A stretch of DNA of 64,000 bases, from assembly GCF_004342985.1 (NCBI RefSeq), contig NZ_SMBO01000004.1, positions 62,001-126,000 on the forward strand, written 5' to 3'. Positions 52,924 to 61,953 of this stretch are shown here, in pieces. The DNA comes from Novosphingobium sp. PhB57. Its GTDB lineage: Bacteria > Pseudomonadota > Alphaproteobacteria > Sphingomonadales > Sphingomonadaceae. How positions within the stretch are numbered: position 1 is the first letter of the stretch; each line of letters opens with the position of its first letter. The notes below the pieces were generated by a model that ran no database searches, was not told the origin of the DNA, and saw only the letters and a program-made list of their open reading frames with translations. A program made the translations under genes and the position numbers.

Positions 52924-53397
52924 TCAGCTGAGCGAATGCGGATCGTCCAGAACCTTGCGGAAATACACGACCCGCTCGGTCTCCTCGAAATCCAGCGCAG
53001 CATGCACCGCGTGGGACGCGCTGTTCTCAAGCAGGGCGTCGGAGGCAAGCTCGGCGCAGCCTCGCTGCCGGGCCCACTGCTCGACAGCGCTAACCAACCC
53101 GCGAGCGATGCCGAGACGGCGGCTGTCCTCGGCGACATACAGTCCTTCGAGAAACGCGACCGGCGAGGTCTCGCAGCCATTGACGTAGTCGATGCGCAAA
53201 GCGGCTTCGGCAAACCCTATCAGTTCGCCGCGCGCACCCCGCGCGAGAAACCCGGCAAACAATTGCGGGCCTGACAGCATATCTGCAAGTTCTTCGCGGT
53301 GCTCGGCCGCAGTCCCGTCAGGCCAGAGCTCGGCCCGGAGCGGAGCCCACTCGTCGAGATCGCTTTCATCGCCAATCTCAATCCGCACGATCATCAT
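52924..53397 (-). CDS. GNAT acetyltransferase, AAC(6')-like
   Basis: 157 residues from ATG 53397. The acetyl-CoA motif A is SRRLGIARGLVSAVEQWA. Family-specific segments FAEAALRIDYVNGCETSP, FLEGLYVAEDSRR, ELASDALLENSASHAVH and FEETERVVYFRK correspond one by one to the aminoglycoside 6'-N-acetyltransferase group. It would acetylate the 6'-amino group of aminoglycosides or a natural amine. There is no integron, IS or att site nearby, so it is probably a chromosomal housekeeping copy. Its resistance activity is unproven. Confidence 0.82.
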   Translation of the reverse strand: MMIVRIEIGDESDLDEWAPLRAELWPDGTAAEHREELADMLSGPQLFAGFLARGARGELIGFAEAALRIDYVNGCETSPVAFLEGLYVAEDSRRLGIARGLVSAVEQWARQRGCAELASDALLENSASHAVHAALDFEETERVVYFRKVLDDPHSLS

Positions 53398-53480
53398 TCG
53401 CGGTCCCACGGTCGGATTGGACAGCTGGCAAAGCAAGAGCGGCGCCGAACCAGCCGTCGGCGCCGCTCTCATGGGCCGGA

Positions 53481-53756
53481 TCAGCCGTTCAGCTTGTCCT
53501 TGACCGCCTTGGCGACCGTGAAGGACAGCTTCTTCGAGGCCTTGATCGTCATCGCTTCGCCGGTCGCGGGATTGCGGCCTTCGCGCTCGGGGCTGTCCTT
53601 GACCTTGAACTTGCCAAAGCCATTCAGCGAGACTTCGTCGCCCTTGGCGGCCGCATCGCCGATCGCTTCGAACACGGCGTCGACGATCTTGCGGGCATCG
53701 GCCTTGGTGAGGTCGTGAGCGGCGGCAATGGTGTCGGCGAGATCGCTGTTATTCAT
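53481..53756 (-). CDS. HU-family DNA-binding protein
   Basis: 91 residues. The dimer helices (NSDLADTIAAAHDLTKADAR) and the beta arm with GRNPATGEAMTIKASKK are the HU/IHF signature; the Asn-Pro-Ala-Thr-Gly turn is the DNA-intercalating loop. HU compacts and bends DNA. It lies 83 nt after the AAC(6')-like gene start in a same-strand arrangement, but both appear to have their own leaders. Confidence 0.95.
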   Translation of the reverse strand: MNNSDLADTIAAAHDLTKADARKIVDAVFEAIGDAAAKGDEVSLNGFGKFKVKDSPEREGRNPATGEAMTIKASKKLSFTVAKAVKDKLNG

Positions 53757-54082
53757 GATTGGTTCGTCCTGTCGAAATCTTCGGGTCTGCCGCGCTCCTC
53801 GGATTGCGGGTCACAGCGGCAAAACCAAGCATGGATCATTGCAGGGCGCCTGCAAAGCCGATCAGTGCCCCCTACCCGCACTCAAGCACAGTTTGTCCAC
53901 AGCCTGTGGATAGCGAAAACGATAAAATGGGTTGCCCATACCGTTCGCCATACCGGACTGCAGTGCATTGAGCCGTCAGCTTTTCACCAACCCCAAAGCC
54001 GTCCAGTTCACAAATCTGTGATGAACGACCAGCCTTTGCCCGGGGATTGGACTGCAAACACGCAATCGAATCGCCACGATCC
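53757..54082. other. 326-nt HU leader region
   Basis: No gene is seen. AT-rich patches near 53890-53940 and the short inverted pair TTGTCCACAGCCTGTGGATA probably belong to the HU promoter or its regulation. One minus-strand frame (53872-54057) lacks family features. Confidence 0.4.
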
Positions 54083-54283
54083 TCAGCCCCGATAGAACGG
54101 AAATCGCTTAACGTGCCCGGCTACGAGACTGTTCTTGAACTTTAGACGCATAAGCTCCGCGCCCTCCTCTCGAACACATACCAGATGCGTTCCTCCTGAC
54201 GGAAGCGGCTCGATCACACTGATTAAAACTGCGAATTTTTCGCACATGGCTAAAACTTCAACGTGCCCGAGAGACAGATTCAT
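54083..54283 (-). CDS. Small conserved sphingomonad-type protein
   Basis: 66 residues from ATG 54283, chosen because NLSLGHVEVLAMCEKFAV begins where similar small proteins begin. The IEPLPSGGTHLVCVREEGAE core and KRFPFYRG end are protein-like and compact, probably one alpha/beta domain. Function unknown; it is the last of three small genes read leftwards from 54710. Confidence 0.6.
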   Translation of the reverse strand: MNLSLGHVEVLAMCEKFAVLISVIEPLPSGGTHLVCVREEGAELMRLKFKNSLVAGHVKRFPFYRG

Positions 54284-54335
54284 CGCACGGCTCATCGCGG
54301 TAACTCCCAAATCGCCACTTGTTACGCGTCAGCCG

Positions 54336-54464
54336 TTAGTCCCTCTTATCAATCAAAACCGAGACTGGATTTTTCGTCGAGGCGTTTGATGCATTCGGCT
54401 TGGGAGGAACCGGCTTCTTGGGCTTGCGGATTTCCCTGCTGCTCTTTTTTTGGCCCTTTGCCAT
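54336..54464 (-). CDS. 42-residue Lys/Pro-rich small protein
   Basis: The ATG at 54464 follows AAAGGA with 8 nt spacing and directly abuts the stop of the preceding frame (TAGATG). The sequence MAKGQKKSSREIRKPKKPVP is strongly basic, then Ser/Asn/Pro-rich, ending VSVLIDKRD. Short proteins starting MAKGQ and rich in KPKK occur widely in this bacterial group. It probably binds RNA or DNA; that is inference. Confidence 0.55.
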   Translation of the reverse strand: MAKGQKKSSREIRKPKKPVPPKPNASNASTKNPVSVLIDKRD

Positions 54465-54710
54465 CTATCGATCCTTTGAGATTGACGAGTGTCCGACACG
54501 CGGGTTGGTCAGCGCCGCCGCGCGCAGTGCAGTCCAACTGCAAGATGCAGCCGCGCCGAGCCTGACTTGATAATTTTCGATTTGCTGCCCCCAGCCCTGG
54601 GCAATCTGGAGATGCCTTGAGCGAACAGCCAAATCGACCGCCGAGTCTGCCCGCATCGATGCAAGTTGATGTGCGAAATACAGCTGATTGAGGTCCAAGA
54701 ATGGCTCCAC
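54465..54710 (-). CDS. Small protein, unknown, possibly coupled to the Lys-rich peptide
   Basis: 81 residues from GTG 54710. LNQLYFAHQLASMRADSAVD, SRHLQIAQGWGQQIENYQVR and LGAAASCSW look like a two-helix hairpin. The stop TAG is immediately followed by the ATG of the Lys-rich gene. There is no clear ribosome site before the GTG, so the start may be internal (the next ATG is at residue 19). Confidence 0.45.
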   Translation of the reverse strand: MEPFLDLNQLYFAHQLASMRADSAVDLAVRSRHLQIAQGWGQQIENYQVRLGAAASCSWTALRAAALTNPRVGHSSISKDR

Positions 54711-54949
54711 GTAGTAAGCGGGAGCGCAATCGGTCTCTCAGTCGCGGGTGCCTACAGAGAACCCATCCGCGATCACCCCAAGATAGGTATTCAAGTGACG
54801 AATAGTAAGGGGTAGGGATTCGCCGGGAGAAAATTATTTCAGTGCAAAATATTCAGCCCGGCGAACCCGCAGGTGATGTGAAAACTCCGTCCTGACTGCC
54901 CAACTCGACTGCCAAGCCGTGGGCGAGACGGCCCGTCGAAAGCGCCGCA

Positions 54950-57472
54950 TCAGAACTTAGCGCCGAGCCTTGCATAATAGAAGCCGCCGCTGAGGCCGAA
55001 GGGCGCAAAGTTCCCGTACAGTCCCGACCCGTCTGCAGCGACGGTGCCGTTCCTGTCGGGATATGCGTCGAAGAGGTTGTTGGCACCGACAGCGATGTCG
55101 AGATTGTCGGTGAGTTGATAGCCCACTTCAGCGTCGGCCACCCATTTGGCACCATAAGTGCGGTCCGAAGCCGCCACATTGCTGGACTCGGTGTACTTGC
55201 CATAGCGCGTCACGCGGGCCAGCGCCCGGAACTTGGCCAGGGACCAGGTGTTGGACAACACCACCTTGCTGCGGGGCAGGGCCGCAACGAGATCGCGCTG
55301 GGCCTGCCGGCCGAACAGGGTGACGTTCAGGTCACTGAGTTCCTCGGGATTGTCGATGACGTGGAGGATTTTCGTCTTGTTGTAGCTGTAGGCGGCGTTC
55401 AGGCGAAATGTGCCGAGCGAGGCGGTATCGAGCGTATATTCGCCGACGACGTCGACCCCGCGCGTGCGGGTATCGATCGCGTTGGTGAAGAACTGGGCGC
55501 TATCCACGTCATCGATGCCGTTTTCGACGAGGATGTCCTTGATCGCCGCCCCGCCGTTGGATGCCGTACCCAGGAATTCGGTTTTCACGATACGGTCGTC
55601 GATACGGATCTGATAGCCATCGATCGTCAGGCGGAACGGGCCGGTCTCATAAGTCACGCCCGCCGTGAAATTGAGCGACTTCTCCGGCTTGAGCGGCTTT
55701 GCCCCCAGTGCAATCGCTGCTGCGCTGTTCACCGGCAGGAATTTGGACACGGTCGACACGCGCTCGTCACCGATCACCGTGACGGTGTTCTGCGTAGTCG
55801 AGAACGCCGTCTGCGCCAGCGACGGCGCGCGGAAGCCGGTGTTGACGCCGCCGCGCAGCGCAAGTCCCTTCGCCAGCTCGATGCGGGTGGACGCCTTGGC
55901 GCTGAAGGTGTTGCCCGCGCTGTCGGAATAATGTTCGAACCGGCCGGCGACGCCGACAAACCAGCCCGGCATCACATCGGCGGAAACGTCCGCATAGGCC
56001 GCCAGGTTGTTGCGGCTGATGCTTGTCGCGTCGGCCGGCGATGTGCCGGTGAAGGAAACGAGTCCCGGCGAGGGCGAACGGCCACCATAGAGCTGGCCGA
56101 ATGGCGTGCTATCCAAGGGGATCACGTAGCCGCCGTCCCTGTAGGAATCGGGCTCTCCTGCGATGTTCTGAAAACGCTCCCAGCGCTGCTCCGCGCCCAG
56201 CGAGAGGTTTAACGGCCCGGCGAGACCGAGATCCAGCTCGCGGCTAAGGTCAAGATTGCTGACCCACAGGTCCTGCTTCTGGCGGCCCATGAAAAAGCTG
56301 CTCTTGCTGTCCGGCCCCAGCGAGGGATTGAGCGTGTTCTCGGCGCCCAGCTTCACGTTGTCGCGCCCATAACTGGTCGAGAGGTCCAGCGACCACTCCG
56401 CAAACTGGGTACGCAGTCCCACGGCCGTCTGCCAGTCCCATTCCCAGATGCGGCGGTAGGCCTGGAAGCCAGCAGGATAGAGCTGGGGCAAGACCGAGGC
56501 GCCGGAACTGTTGGCGAGACCATTATACCCGGTCGCTGCCGCGAAGTATGCGCCGCGGGCATCCTTGATGTTGCGGTAACTCAGCGTCGAGAACGAGTAG
56601 AGCGTGGTATCCTCGCCGACGGGCAATTCCGCATTGTAACTGGTGTCGACGATCTTGTCGCGATTGGAGCGGCCGTAGCCGCCGGCGATGAGATGGTCCG
56701 CATCGGCCTCCCTCGGATCGGGCTGGCCGTTCACCAGGGGATAGACATAAGGGATGGGCTCGGCCGAGGAATCGGCGCGGTCGTGATATTTCGCCTCGAT
56801 GGAGAACCGTGCGAAGCCGCCGTCACCCAGCGGCGTGCCATAGGAGCCCGCGACTTGCGCCAAGGCGCCGCCTTTCTCGTAGAGCTGCCCGCCGGTCACT
56901 GACAGTTCGCCGCCGTGCGGAGAATTGTCGAGGATGATGTTGATGACGCCGGAAATCGCGTCGGATCCATATTGGGCGGCAGCACCGTCCCGCAGGACTT
57001 CGATCCTGCCGACCGCGCTGGTCGGGATCAGGTCGATGTCGACCGGCGTCGATCCGCCCGAGATGCGCGAGAGATTGTTGATCAGCGATGTCGTATGCCG
57101 CCGCTTGCCATTGACGAGCACGAGCACATAGTCACCGGAAAGTCCCCGGATCGAGATCGGCCGGACACTGGCCGAGGTCCCGCCACCGCCCAGCGCGGGC
57201 ATGCTCAGCGAGGGGATGATATTGCCGAGTATCTCCTTGAGACCGGTGCGCCCGGTATTCTTCAGTTCCTGCGGGCTGATCACGTCGATCGGCACGGGAC
57301 TGTCCGCCACCGAACGCTGGATCCGGCCGCGCGCGCCGGTGACGACGATAGCCCCGGCATCTGCCTCCGCTGCAGTGCTGGCGGCGGCATCGGCAACCTC
57401 TTCTGCTCTGGCAGGAGAAACGGCGATTATTGAAACACTCGCAAGTAAACCGGCAATTACAGTATTTTTCAC
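54950..57472 (-). CDS. TonB-dependent receptor at the end of the organosulfur operon
   Basis: 840 residues from GTG 57472 with GGGGG upstream. The signal peptide ends at SPARAEE and a TonB-box-like AIVVTGARG follows. The plug (SPVPIDVISPQELKNTGRTG, ISIRGLSGDYVLVLVNGKRR, VLRDGAAAQYGSDAISGVIN) belongs to the non-siderophore class with QYGSDAISGV, unlike the four iron-type plugs elsewhere in the window. The barrel ends FYYARLGAKF. Lying 97 nt after the sulfonate-binding-protein gene on the same strand, it probably imports an organosulfur compound through the outer membrane. Confidence 0.92.
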   Translation of the reverse strand: MKNTVIAGLLASVSIIAVSPARAEEVADAAASTAAEADAGAIVVTGARGRIQRSVADSPVPIDVISPQELKNTGRTGLKEILGNIIPSLSMPALGGGGTSASVRPISIRGLSGDYVLVLVNGKRRHTTSLINNLSRISGGSTPVDIDLIPTSAVGRIEVLRDGAAAQYGSDAISGVINIILDNSPHGGELSVTGGQLYEKGGALAQVAGSYGTPLGDGGFARFSIEAKYHDRADSSAEPIPYVYPLVNGQPDPREADADHLIAGGYGRSNRDKIVDTSYNAELPVGEDTTLYSFSTLSYRNIKDARGAYFAAATGYNGLANSSGASVLPQLYPAGFQAYRRIWEWDWQTAVGLRTQFAEWSLDLSTSYGRDNVKLGAENTLNPSLGPDSKSSFFMGRQKQDLWVSNLDLSRELDLGLAGPLNLSLGAEQRWERFQNIAGEPDSYRDGGYVIPLDSTPFGQLYGGRSPSPGLVSFTGTSPADATSISRNNLAAYADVSADVMPGWFVGVAGRFEHYSDSAGNTFSAKASTRIELAKGLALRGGVNTGFRAPSLAQTAFSTTQNTVTVIGDERVSTVSKFLPVNSAAAIALGAKPLKPEKSLNFTAGVTYETGPFRLTIDGYQIRIDDRIVKTEFLGTASNGGAAIKDILVENGIDDVDSAQFFTNAIDTRTRGVDVVGEYTLDTASLGTFRLNAAYSYNKTKILHVIDNPEELSDLNVTLFGRQAQRDLVAALPRSKVVLSNTWSLAKFRALARVTRYGKYTESSNVAASDRTYGAKWVADAEVGYQLTDNLDIAVGANNLFDAYPDRNGTVAADGSGLYGNFAPFGLSGGFYYARLGAKF

Positions 57473-57487
57473 TTAAGCCCCCAAATT

Positions 57488-57554
57488 AATAAGCACGGAA
57501 GCTTATTCCCATCCTCGCCATGAATATTTAAATTGAATTACCTCAATTCAATTT
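57488..57554. promoter_or_regulatory. Two AT-rich palindromes upstream of the receptor gene
   Basis: AATAAGC-ACGGAA-GCTTATT (57488-57507) and AAATTGAAT-TACCTCA-ATTCAATTT (57530-57554) are both perfect inverted repeats. They lie in the 97-nt gap between the binding-protein and receptor genes, which is far more AT-rich than its surroundings. A separate promoter with its own operator is the likely meaning. Confidence 0.55.
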
Positions 57555-57568
57555 CATTTCTGCTTATC

Positions 57569-58507
57569 TCAGATGTGATCCGCGAATGCTTTATCGATCG
57601 GCCGCACAGTCTTGACCTCTCCGAAGCGGCGGAAGGTATCGAGCACGACTTGCTGATCGGAGATCACGCCGGCGTCGATCGGTACACGCAGACGCACATT
57701 CTTTTCCGCCGTCGCGCGCGCGATGTCCGGCGGCAGCCCGGTTTCCCTGGCCAGGACCGCGCCATATAGGTCGACATGGTTCCGCGCCCACTGCAGGGCC
57801 TTTGCCTCGCGCGCGAGGAAATCGCTCAGCTGCGCGCGCTTGCGCTCGATGGCGCTTTCCGGCGCAACGTCGAAGCCGTAGCCCTGGACAAAGTCCCTGC
57901 CGTCGACGACGATGCGATCGCCCTCGGCCTGCGCCGCCGCGACATAGGGCATCCAGGTGGACCAGGCATCCACCGCACCGGTCTGGAGCGCGGCGCGGGA
58001 ATCGCTGGGGGACAGGAACGCCAGCTCGACGTCGCCCGGACCGTAGCCCGAAGCCATCAGCGATCGCAGCACCAGGTAGTGCCCGACGCTGCCGCGCGTC
58101 GTGGCGATCCGCTTTCCTTTCAGGCCCTTGCCGTCGCGGACTGGCGAACGCGCCGGCACCAGGATGGAAAGCGCGCCGTCGATACGGCTTTGTGTGCGCT
58201 GCGCGCTCACGGCCTTGATCGGGCTCCCGGCCTGATAAGCGAACTGGAACGGGGCGTCGCCGACCAATCCGAGATCGACCGCACTGCTGCCAAGCGCTTC
58301 AAGAAGATTCTGCGCCGCCGGGAATTCGGACCATTCGACTTCGTAGGAGACGCCATCGAGCGCGCCGGAAGCCAGCATGAGCGATTTCGTGCCGCCCTTC
58401 TGGCTGCCTACCCGCAGCACGTCCGTATTCGCGCTGCCGCCCCGGCCGCAAGCGGCCAGGGCGGCAGTCGTGGCAAGTCCTGCAAGCAGGCCGCGTCTAT
58501 CGATCAT
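57569..58507 (-). CDS. ABC transporter substrate-binding lipoprotein, sulfonate/taurine type
   Basis: 312 residues. The lipobox ALAAC gives Cys20 as lipid anchor. Mature sequence LRVGSQKGGTKSLMLASGAL and VDLGLVGDAPFQFAYQAGSP is the SsuA/TauA-NrtA ligand fold; KGLKGKRIATTRGSVGHYLV and WMPYVAAAQAEGDRIV are conserved. It would bind a sulfonate or sulfate ester and hand it to an ABC importer whose ATPase is probably the gene at 63800. The next gene upstream is the TauD-like dioxygenase, 3 nt away. Confidence 0.9.
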   Translation of the reverse strand: MIDRRGLLAGLATTAALAACGRGGSANTDVLRVGSQKGGTKSLMLASGALDGVSYEVEWSEFPAAQNLLEALGSSAVDLGLVGDAPFQFAYQAGSPIKAVSAQRTQSRIDGALSILVPARSPVRDGKGLKGKRIATTRGSVGHYLVLRSLMASGYGPGDVELAFLSPSDSRAALQTGAVDAWSTWMPYVAAAQAEGDRIVVDGRDFVQGYGFDVAPESAIERKRAQLSDFLAREAKALQWARNHVDLYGAVLARETGLPPDIARATAEKNVRLRVPIDAGVISDQQVVLDTFRRFGEVKTVRPIDKAFADHI

Positions 58508-58510
58508 AGT

Positions 58511-59371
58511 TCAGAGATCCGTCCAGAGCGGCTCGTCCGCGATCAGGATGCGATGCAGCTCGCGCGGGAAGTCGCCGTAGTTGCGCACGGCGAAGTGCAC
58601 TGTGGCACGATTGTCCCAGAACGCGACCGTGCCCGGCCGCCAGGAGAACCGCGCCTGAAGGTCCGGCCGCTTGTACTGGCGAAGCACTTCTTCCAGCAGT
58701 TCGCGGCTCTCCGACAGTTCCAGGCCGAGTATCTGCGGTTGCTGCGAGAAGTTGACCCAGAGGATCTTCTCTCCGGTTTCACGATGCGTGCGCACGATCT
58801 TGTGCGCGACGATGGGGTATTCGTGGCCCGAAAGCTCCAGCGCGGGCACGAAGTTGTGCGTGACGTGCCTGCCCTCCAGGCGCTCCTTCAGTTCCGGCGC
58901 CAGGGTCTCGTATGCCAGGTTCGCGTCCACCCAGATCGTGTCGCCGCCCACTTCAGGCAGGTTCACATCGCGCAGCACCGCGCCCCAGGTCGGCACGAGC
59001 CGCCAACTCGTATCGGTGTGATAGGCCTCCCCGGCCCTGAGCTTGTAGCCGAGCTTCTTCTCGTATTCCCGGTCCTCCCGCGCGGCGATGGCGTGGACTT
59101 CCTTGTTCGCCGCATCGTGGCGTGTGGTGGGATGGGTGTAGAGCGGGCCGAAGTTCGCTGCGAAGGCCGCCTGCTGGGCGTCGTCGATGGACTGGTCTCG
59201 GAAGAACAGGACTTTCCACTTGAGAAGCGCGGCGCGGATGGAGGAGCGCAGCTCGTCGGTCAGGGGTTTGGAAAGGTCCACGCCCTCCACTTCGGCGCCG
59301 ATGGTCGGCTGCACGGGGCGGATGACGAGGTCAGTGCTCGAAACGTCGAAAGTGGAAGCGGTGCTGGCCAT
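58511..59371 (-). CDS. TauD/TfdA-family 2-oxoglutarate dioxygenase (AtsK/TauD-like)
   Basis: 286 residues. Fe(II) ligands are His118 and Asp120 in YHTDTSW, and His273 in ELHRILI; Arg residues around HAIAARED and the C-terminus bind 2-oxoglutarate. The start VRPVQPTIGAEVEGVDLSKP is typical of taurine dioxygenase and alkylsulfatase AtsK. It would hydroxylate the carbon next to a sulfonate or sulfate, releasing sulfite or sulfate plus aldehyde. Its place between the flavin monooxygenase and binding-protein genes supports a sulfur-scavenging role. Confidence 0.9.
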   Translation of the reverse strand: MASTASTFDVSSTDLVIRPVQPTIGAEVEGVDLSKPLTDELRSSIRAALLKWKVLFFRDQSIDDAQQAAFAANFGPLYTHPTTRHDAANKEVHAIAAREDREYEKKLGYKLRAGEAYHTDTSWRLVPTWGAVLRDVNLPEVGGDTIWVDANLAYETLAPELKERLEGRHVTHNFVPALELSGHEYPIVAHKIVRTHRETGEKILWVNFSQQPQILGLELSESRELLEEVLRQYKRPDLQARFSWRPGTVAFWDNRATVHFAVRNYGDFPRELHRILIADEPLWTDL

Positions 59372-59394
59372 GAATCTTCTCCTTTGCTTTCGTG

Positions 59395-60729
59395 TCAGGC
59401 GGCGTCGCGGCGCAGGCGCGCGGCGGTGTTGCGGTTGACGGGAACGTCCAGCCCCAGCGTTTCGCGCAAGGTGCTGCCGGGGTAGTCGCGTTTGTAGATC
59501 CCGCGCGCCTGCAGGATCGGCACCACTTGATCGACGAAGACCTCAAGCTGGCCGGGCAGCGATTCGAACAGGTTGAAGCCATCCGATCCGCGCTGTTCGA
59601 GCCAGAGCTGGAAACGGTCCGCGATCTGCTCGGGAGTGCCGGTGAAGTGGCTGCGCGGGGTGGCGACGCGCAGGGCAATTTCGCCCAGCGTCAGCCCGCG
59701 GGCGGCATCGGCCAGCACGCGCTCGGACGCGCTCTGGTTGCTCCTGCGCCCTTCTTCCGCAACCTGATGCGGGAACGGGCCGTCAGGATCGTAGACGCTG
59801 AAATTGTGGTCGTTGAACGAACGGCCGAGCGCCCGAAGCGCGTTCTCCAGACTGACGAGGCCCGCCAGTTCGCCGTAGAGCCGCTCGGCCTCTTCCTCGG
59901 TCGAACCCACCACGGGCCGGCCGCCAGGAAGCACCAGAAGCTGCTCGGGATCGCGGCCGAAGCCGCGCGCCCGCGCCTTGACGTCGGCGTAGAAGGCCTG
60001 TCCCTCGGCAAGGTCTTCCTGGTGAGTGAAGATCGCCTCGGCATGGCGGGCGGCGAAGTTGCGGCCGTCTTCCGAGGAGCCCGCCTGGAAGATCACCGGC
60101 TGCCCCTGCGGCGAGCGCGAGATGTTGAGCGGGCCTTTTACGGAGAGAAATTCGCCCTTGTGGTTCAGTTCGTGGAGCTTGGCGGGATCGAGGAACTGTC
60201 CGCTGGCTTTGTCACGGACGAGCGCATCGTCTTCCCAGCTGTCCCAGAGGCCCTTGACGACGTCGAGGTATTCCTCGGCGAGGCGATAGCGCACGTCATG
60301 GTCGAGGTGCTTGTCGCGCCCGAAGTTGGCCGCGCTCCCTTCCAGCCAAGAGGTGACCACGTTCCAACCGGCCCGGCCGCCGCTGATATGGTCGAGCGAA
60401 GCGAATTGGCGGGCGAGGTTGTAGGCCTCGGTATAGCTGACCGTGGCCGTGCCCACGAGGCCGATGCGTTCGGTCACCGCCGCCACCGCCGAGAGGATCG
60501 TCAGCGGTTCGAACCGGTTGAGATAGTGCGGAGAAGAACGCGCGTTGATCGAGACGCTATCGGCCACGAAGAGGTAGTCGAACTTTCCGCGCTCGGCGAG
60601 TTGCGCCTGCCGGGTATAGAACGACAGGCTGGTGCTGGCATCGACCTGGGCGTCCGGGTGGCGCCAGTCGTCCCAACCGGGACCGACGCCGTGCAGGATG
60701 AAGCCGAGCTTGAGTTGACGGGTGGTCAT
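59395..60729 (-). CDS. LLM-class flavin-dependent monooxygenase (NtaA/DszA-like)
   Basis: 444 residues, the length of the NtaA/SnaA/DszA branch. The luciferase-like barrel shows [56 protein letters not shown] and [20 protein letters not shown], all hallmarks. These enzymes use reduced FMN to oxidise sulfones, sulfides or amines. Next to SsuD it implies a second substrate class, such as a sulfone or a polyaminocarboxylate. The flavin reductase is not visible in this window. Confidence 0.9.
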   Translation of the reverse strand: MTTRQLKLGFILHGVGPGWDDWRHPDAQVDASTSLSFYTRQAQLAERGKFDYLFVADSVSINARSSPHYLNRFEPLTILSAVAAVTERIGLVGTATVSYTEAYNLARQFASLDHISGGRAGWNVVTSWLEGSAANFGRDKHLDHDVRYRLAEEYLDVVKGLWDSWEDDALVRDKASGQFLDPAKLHELNHKGEFLSVKGPLNISRSPQGQPVIFQAGSSEDGRNFAARHAEAIFTHQEDLAEGQAFYADVKARARGFGRDPEQLLVLPGGRPVVGSTEEEAERLYGELAGLVSLENALRALGRSFNDHNFSVYDPDGPFPHQVAEEGRRSNQSASERVLADAARGLTLGEIALRVATPRSHFTGTPEQIADRFQLWLEQRGSDGFNLFESLPGQLEVFVDQVVPILQARGIYKRDYPGSTLRETLGLDVPVNRNTAARLRRDAA

Positions 60730-60835
60730 GTCTTTCCTCCTTCTGCGTGGTGTCAGGCTATGCGGGTGGGCCGGGACGAACCAACGCGGATGGCTGATAG
60801 GAAGGTGAGTATTTCCAAAGCGCCGGAGGCCGGAT

Positions 60836-61927
60836 TCAGCTCGCCAGCGCGACCTTGTCCGCTCCCTCGCGCGCGGCGAGTTTGGCGCGGACCAGCGGGA
60901 TCAGGTCGCGGCCATAGTCGATGGCGTCTGCCAGCGGTTCAAAGCCCCGGATCAGGAAGTGGTCGATGCCGATGTCGTAATATTCGAGCAGCGCATCCGC
61001 GACCTGCTCGGGCGTGCCGACAAGGCCGGTGCTATTGCCCGCCGCACCGGTGAGCGCGGCCACGCCGGTCCAGAGGCGGGTGTCACGGCGCTGGGTCTGG
61101 GCGGTTTCGAGCAGGCGCAGCGATCCGGCATTGGGCGGTCGATGGCCGCTGGTCGGCAAGCCCGCCGCCTCGCGCTGGGCGCGGACTTTCTCGGTGATCT
61201 CGTCGGCCTTCTTCCACGCCGCTTCCTCGGTATCGGCGATGACCGGGCGCAAGGAGAGCGAGAAACCGGGATTGCGGCCATGCTGGGCGGCGGCATGGCG
61301 GACGGCGCGCACGGCTTCGCCCACTTGCTCCAGCGTCTCGCCCCAGAGAGCGTAGACATCGGCATGGCGCCCCGCGACCTCGATCGCTTCGGGCGAGGAG
61401 CCGCCGAAGAACACCGGCAGATTGTCGGGCTTCACGGCGCTGAAGCCGCCGCGCACGTCGTAGAACCGGCCCGAATGGTCGAACGGCGCCTGCTCGTTCC
61501 ATTCGCGCTTGAGCACGTCCAGATATTCGTCGCTGCGCAAGTAGCGCTCGGCCTTGAGGGTGTGCCCGTCGCCATCGCGCGCCATCTCCTCATCGGCGCC
61601 GCCGGTTATGATGTGCACGGCAACGCGGCCGCCCGAGAGCTGGTCCAGCGTCGCCAACTGGCGCGCGGCGAGCGTCGGCTGAGTGAAGCCCGGCCGATGT
61701 GCGACCAGGAAGCCGAGACGCGTGGTGATCGCGGCGGCATGGGCGGCCACGATCTGGCTTTCCGGCGAACTGGAACCGAACGGGATCAGCACCCGGTCGA
61801 ACCCGCCCGCTTCCTGCGCGCGGGCGGCCGCCTCCACATAGTCCCGGTCGAGCGCCCGCGAGCGCGCGCCGCCGTGGATCTCCGAACTGTCGTTGAAGCC
61901 GATATAGCCGATGAACTTGACGGTCAT
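60836..61927 (-). CDS. ssuD: Alkanesulfonate monooxygenase, SsuD-type
   Basis: 363 residues. [60 protein letters not shown] and [20 protein letters not shown] are the SsuD/LadA-like segments of reduced-FMN monooxygenases that cleave C-S bonds of alkanesulfonates to sulfite and aldehyde. It sits 106 nt upstream of the second LLM enzyme. The N-terminus [19 protein letters not shown] is slightly different from enterobacterial SsuD, so the substrate range may differ. Confidence 0.88.
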   Translation of the reverse strand: MTVKFIGYIGFNDSSEIHGGARSRALDRDYVEAAARAQEAGGFDRVLIPFGSSSPESQIVAAHAAAITTRLGFLVAHRPGFTQPTLAARQLATLDQLSGGRVAVHIITGGADEEMARDGDGHTLKAERYLRSDEYLDVLKREWNEQAPFDHSGRFYDVRGGFSAVKPDNLPVFFGGSSPEAIEVAGRHADVYALWGETLEQVGEAVRAVRHAAAQHGRNPGFSLSLRPVIADTEEAAWKKADEITEKVRAQREAAGLPTSGHRPPNAGSLRLLETAQTQRRDTRLWTGVAALTGAAGNSTGLVGTPEQVADALLEYYDIGIDHFLIRGFEPLADAIDYGRDLIPLVRAKLAAREGADKVALAS

Positions 61928-61953
61928 GATGCAATTCTCCCTGAGGTGTGGGA

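Noticed and set aside
57776..59485. Plus-strand open frame of 569 codons opposite the sulfur genes
   Set aside because: It is the antisense shadow of the binding-protein and dioxygenase genes. Its Arg/Gly/Val-rich composition and lack of motifs are what a high-GC complement gives; the minus-strand genes have full catalytic motifs.
59392..61053. Plus-strand open frame of 553 codons opposite the LLM monooxygenases
   Set aside because: It has no motif or ribosome site and spans two minus-strand genes plus the gap between them.
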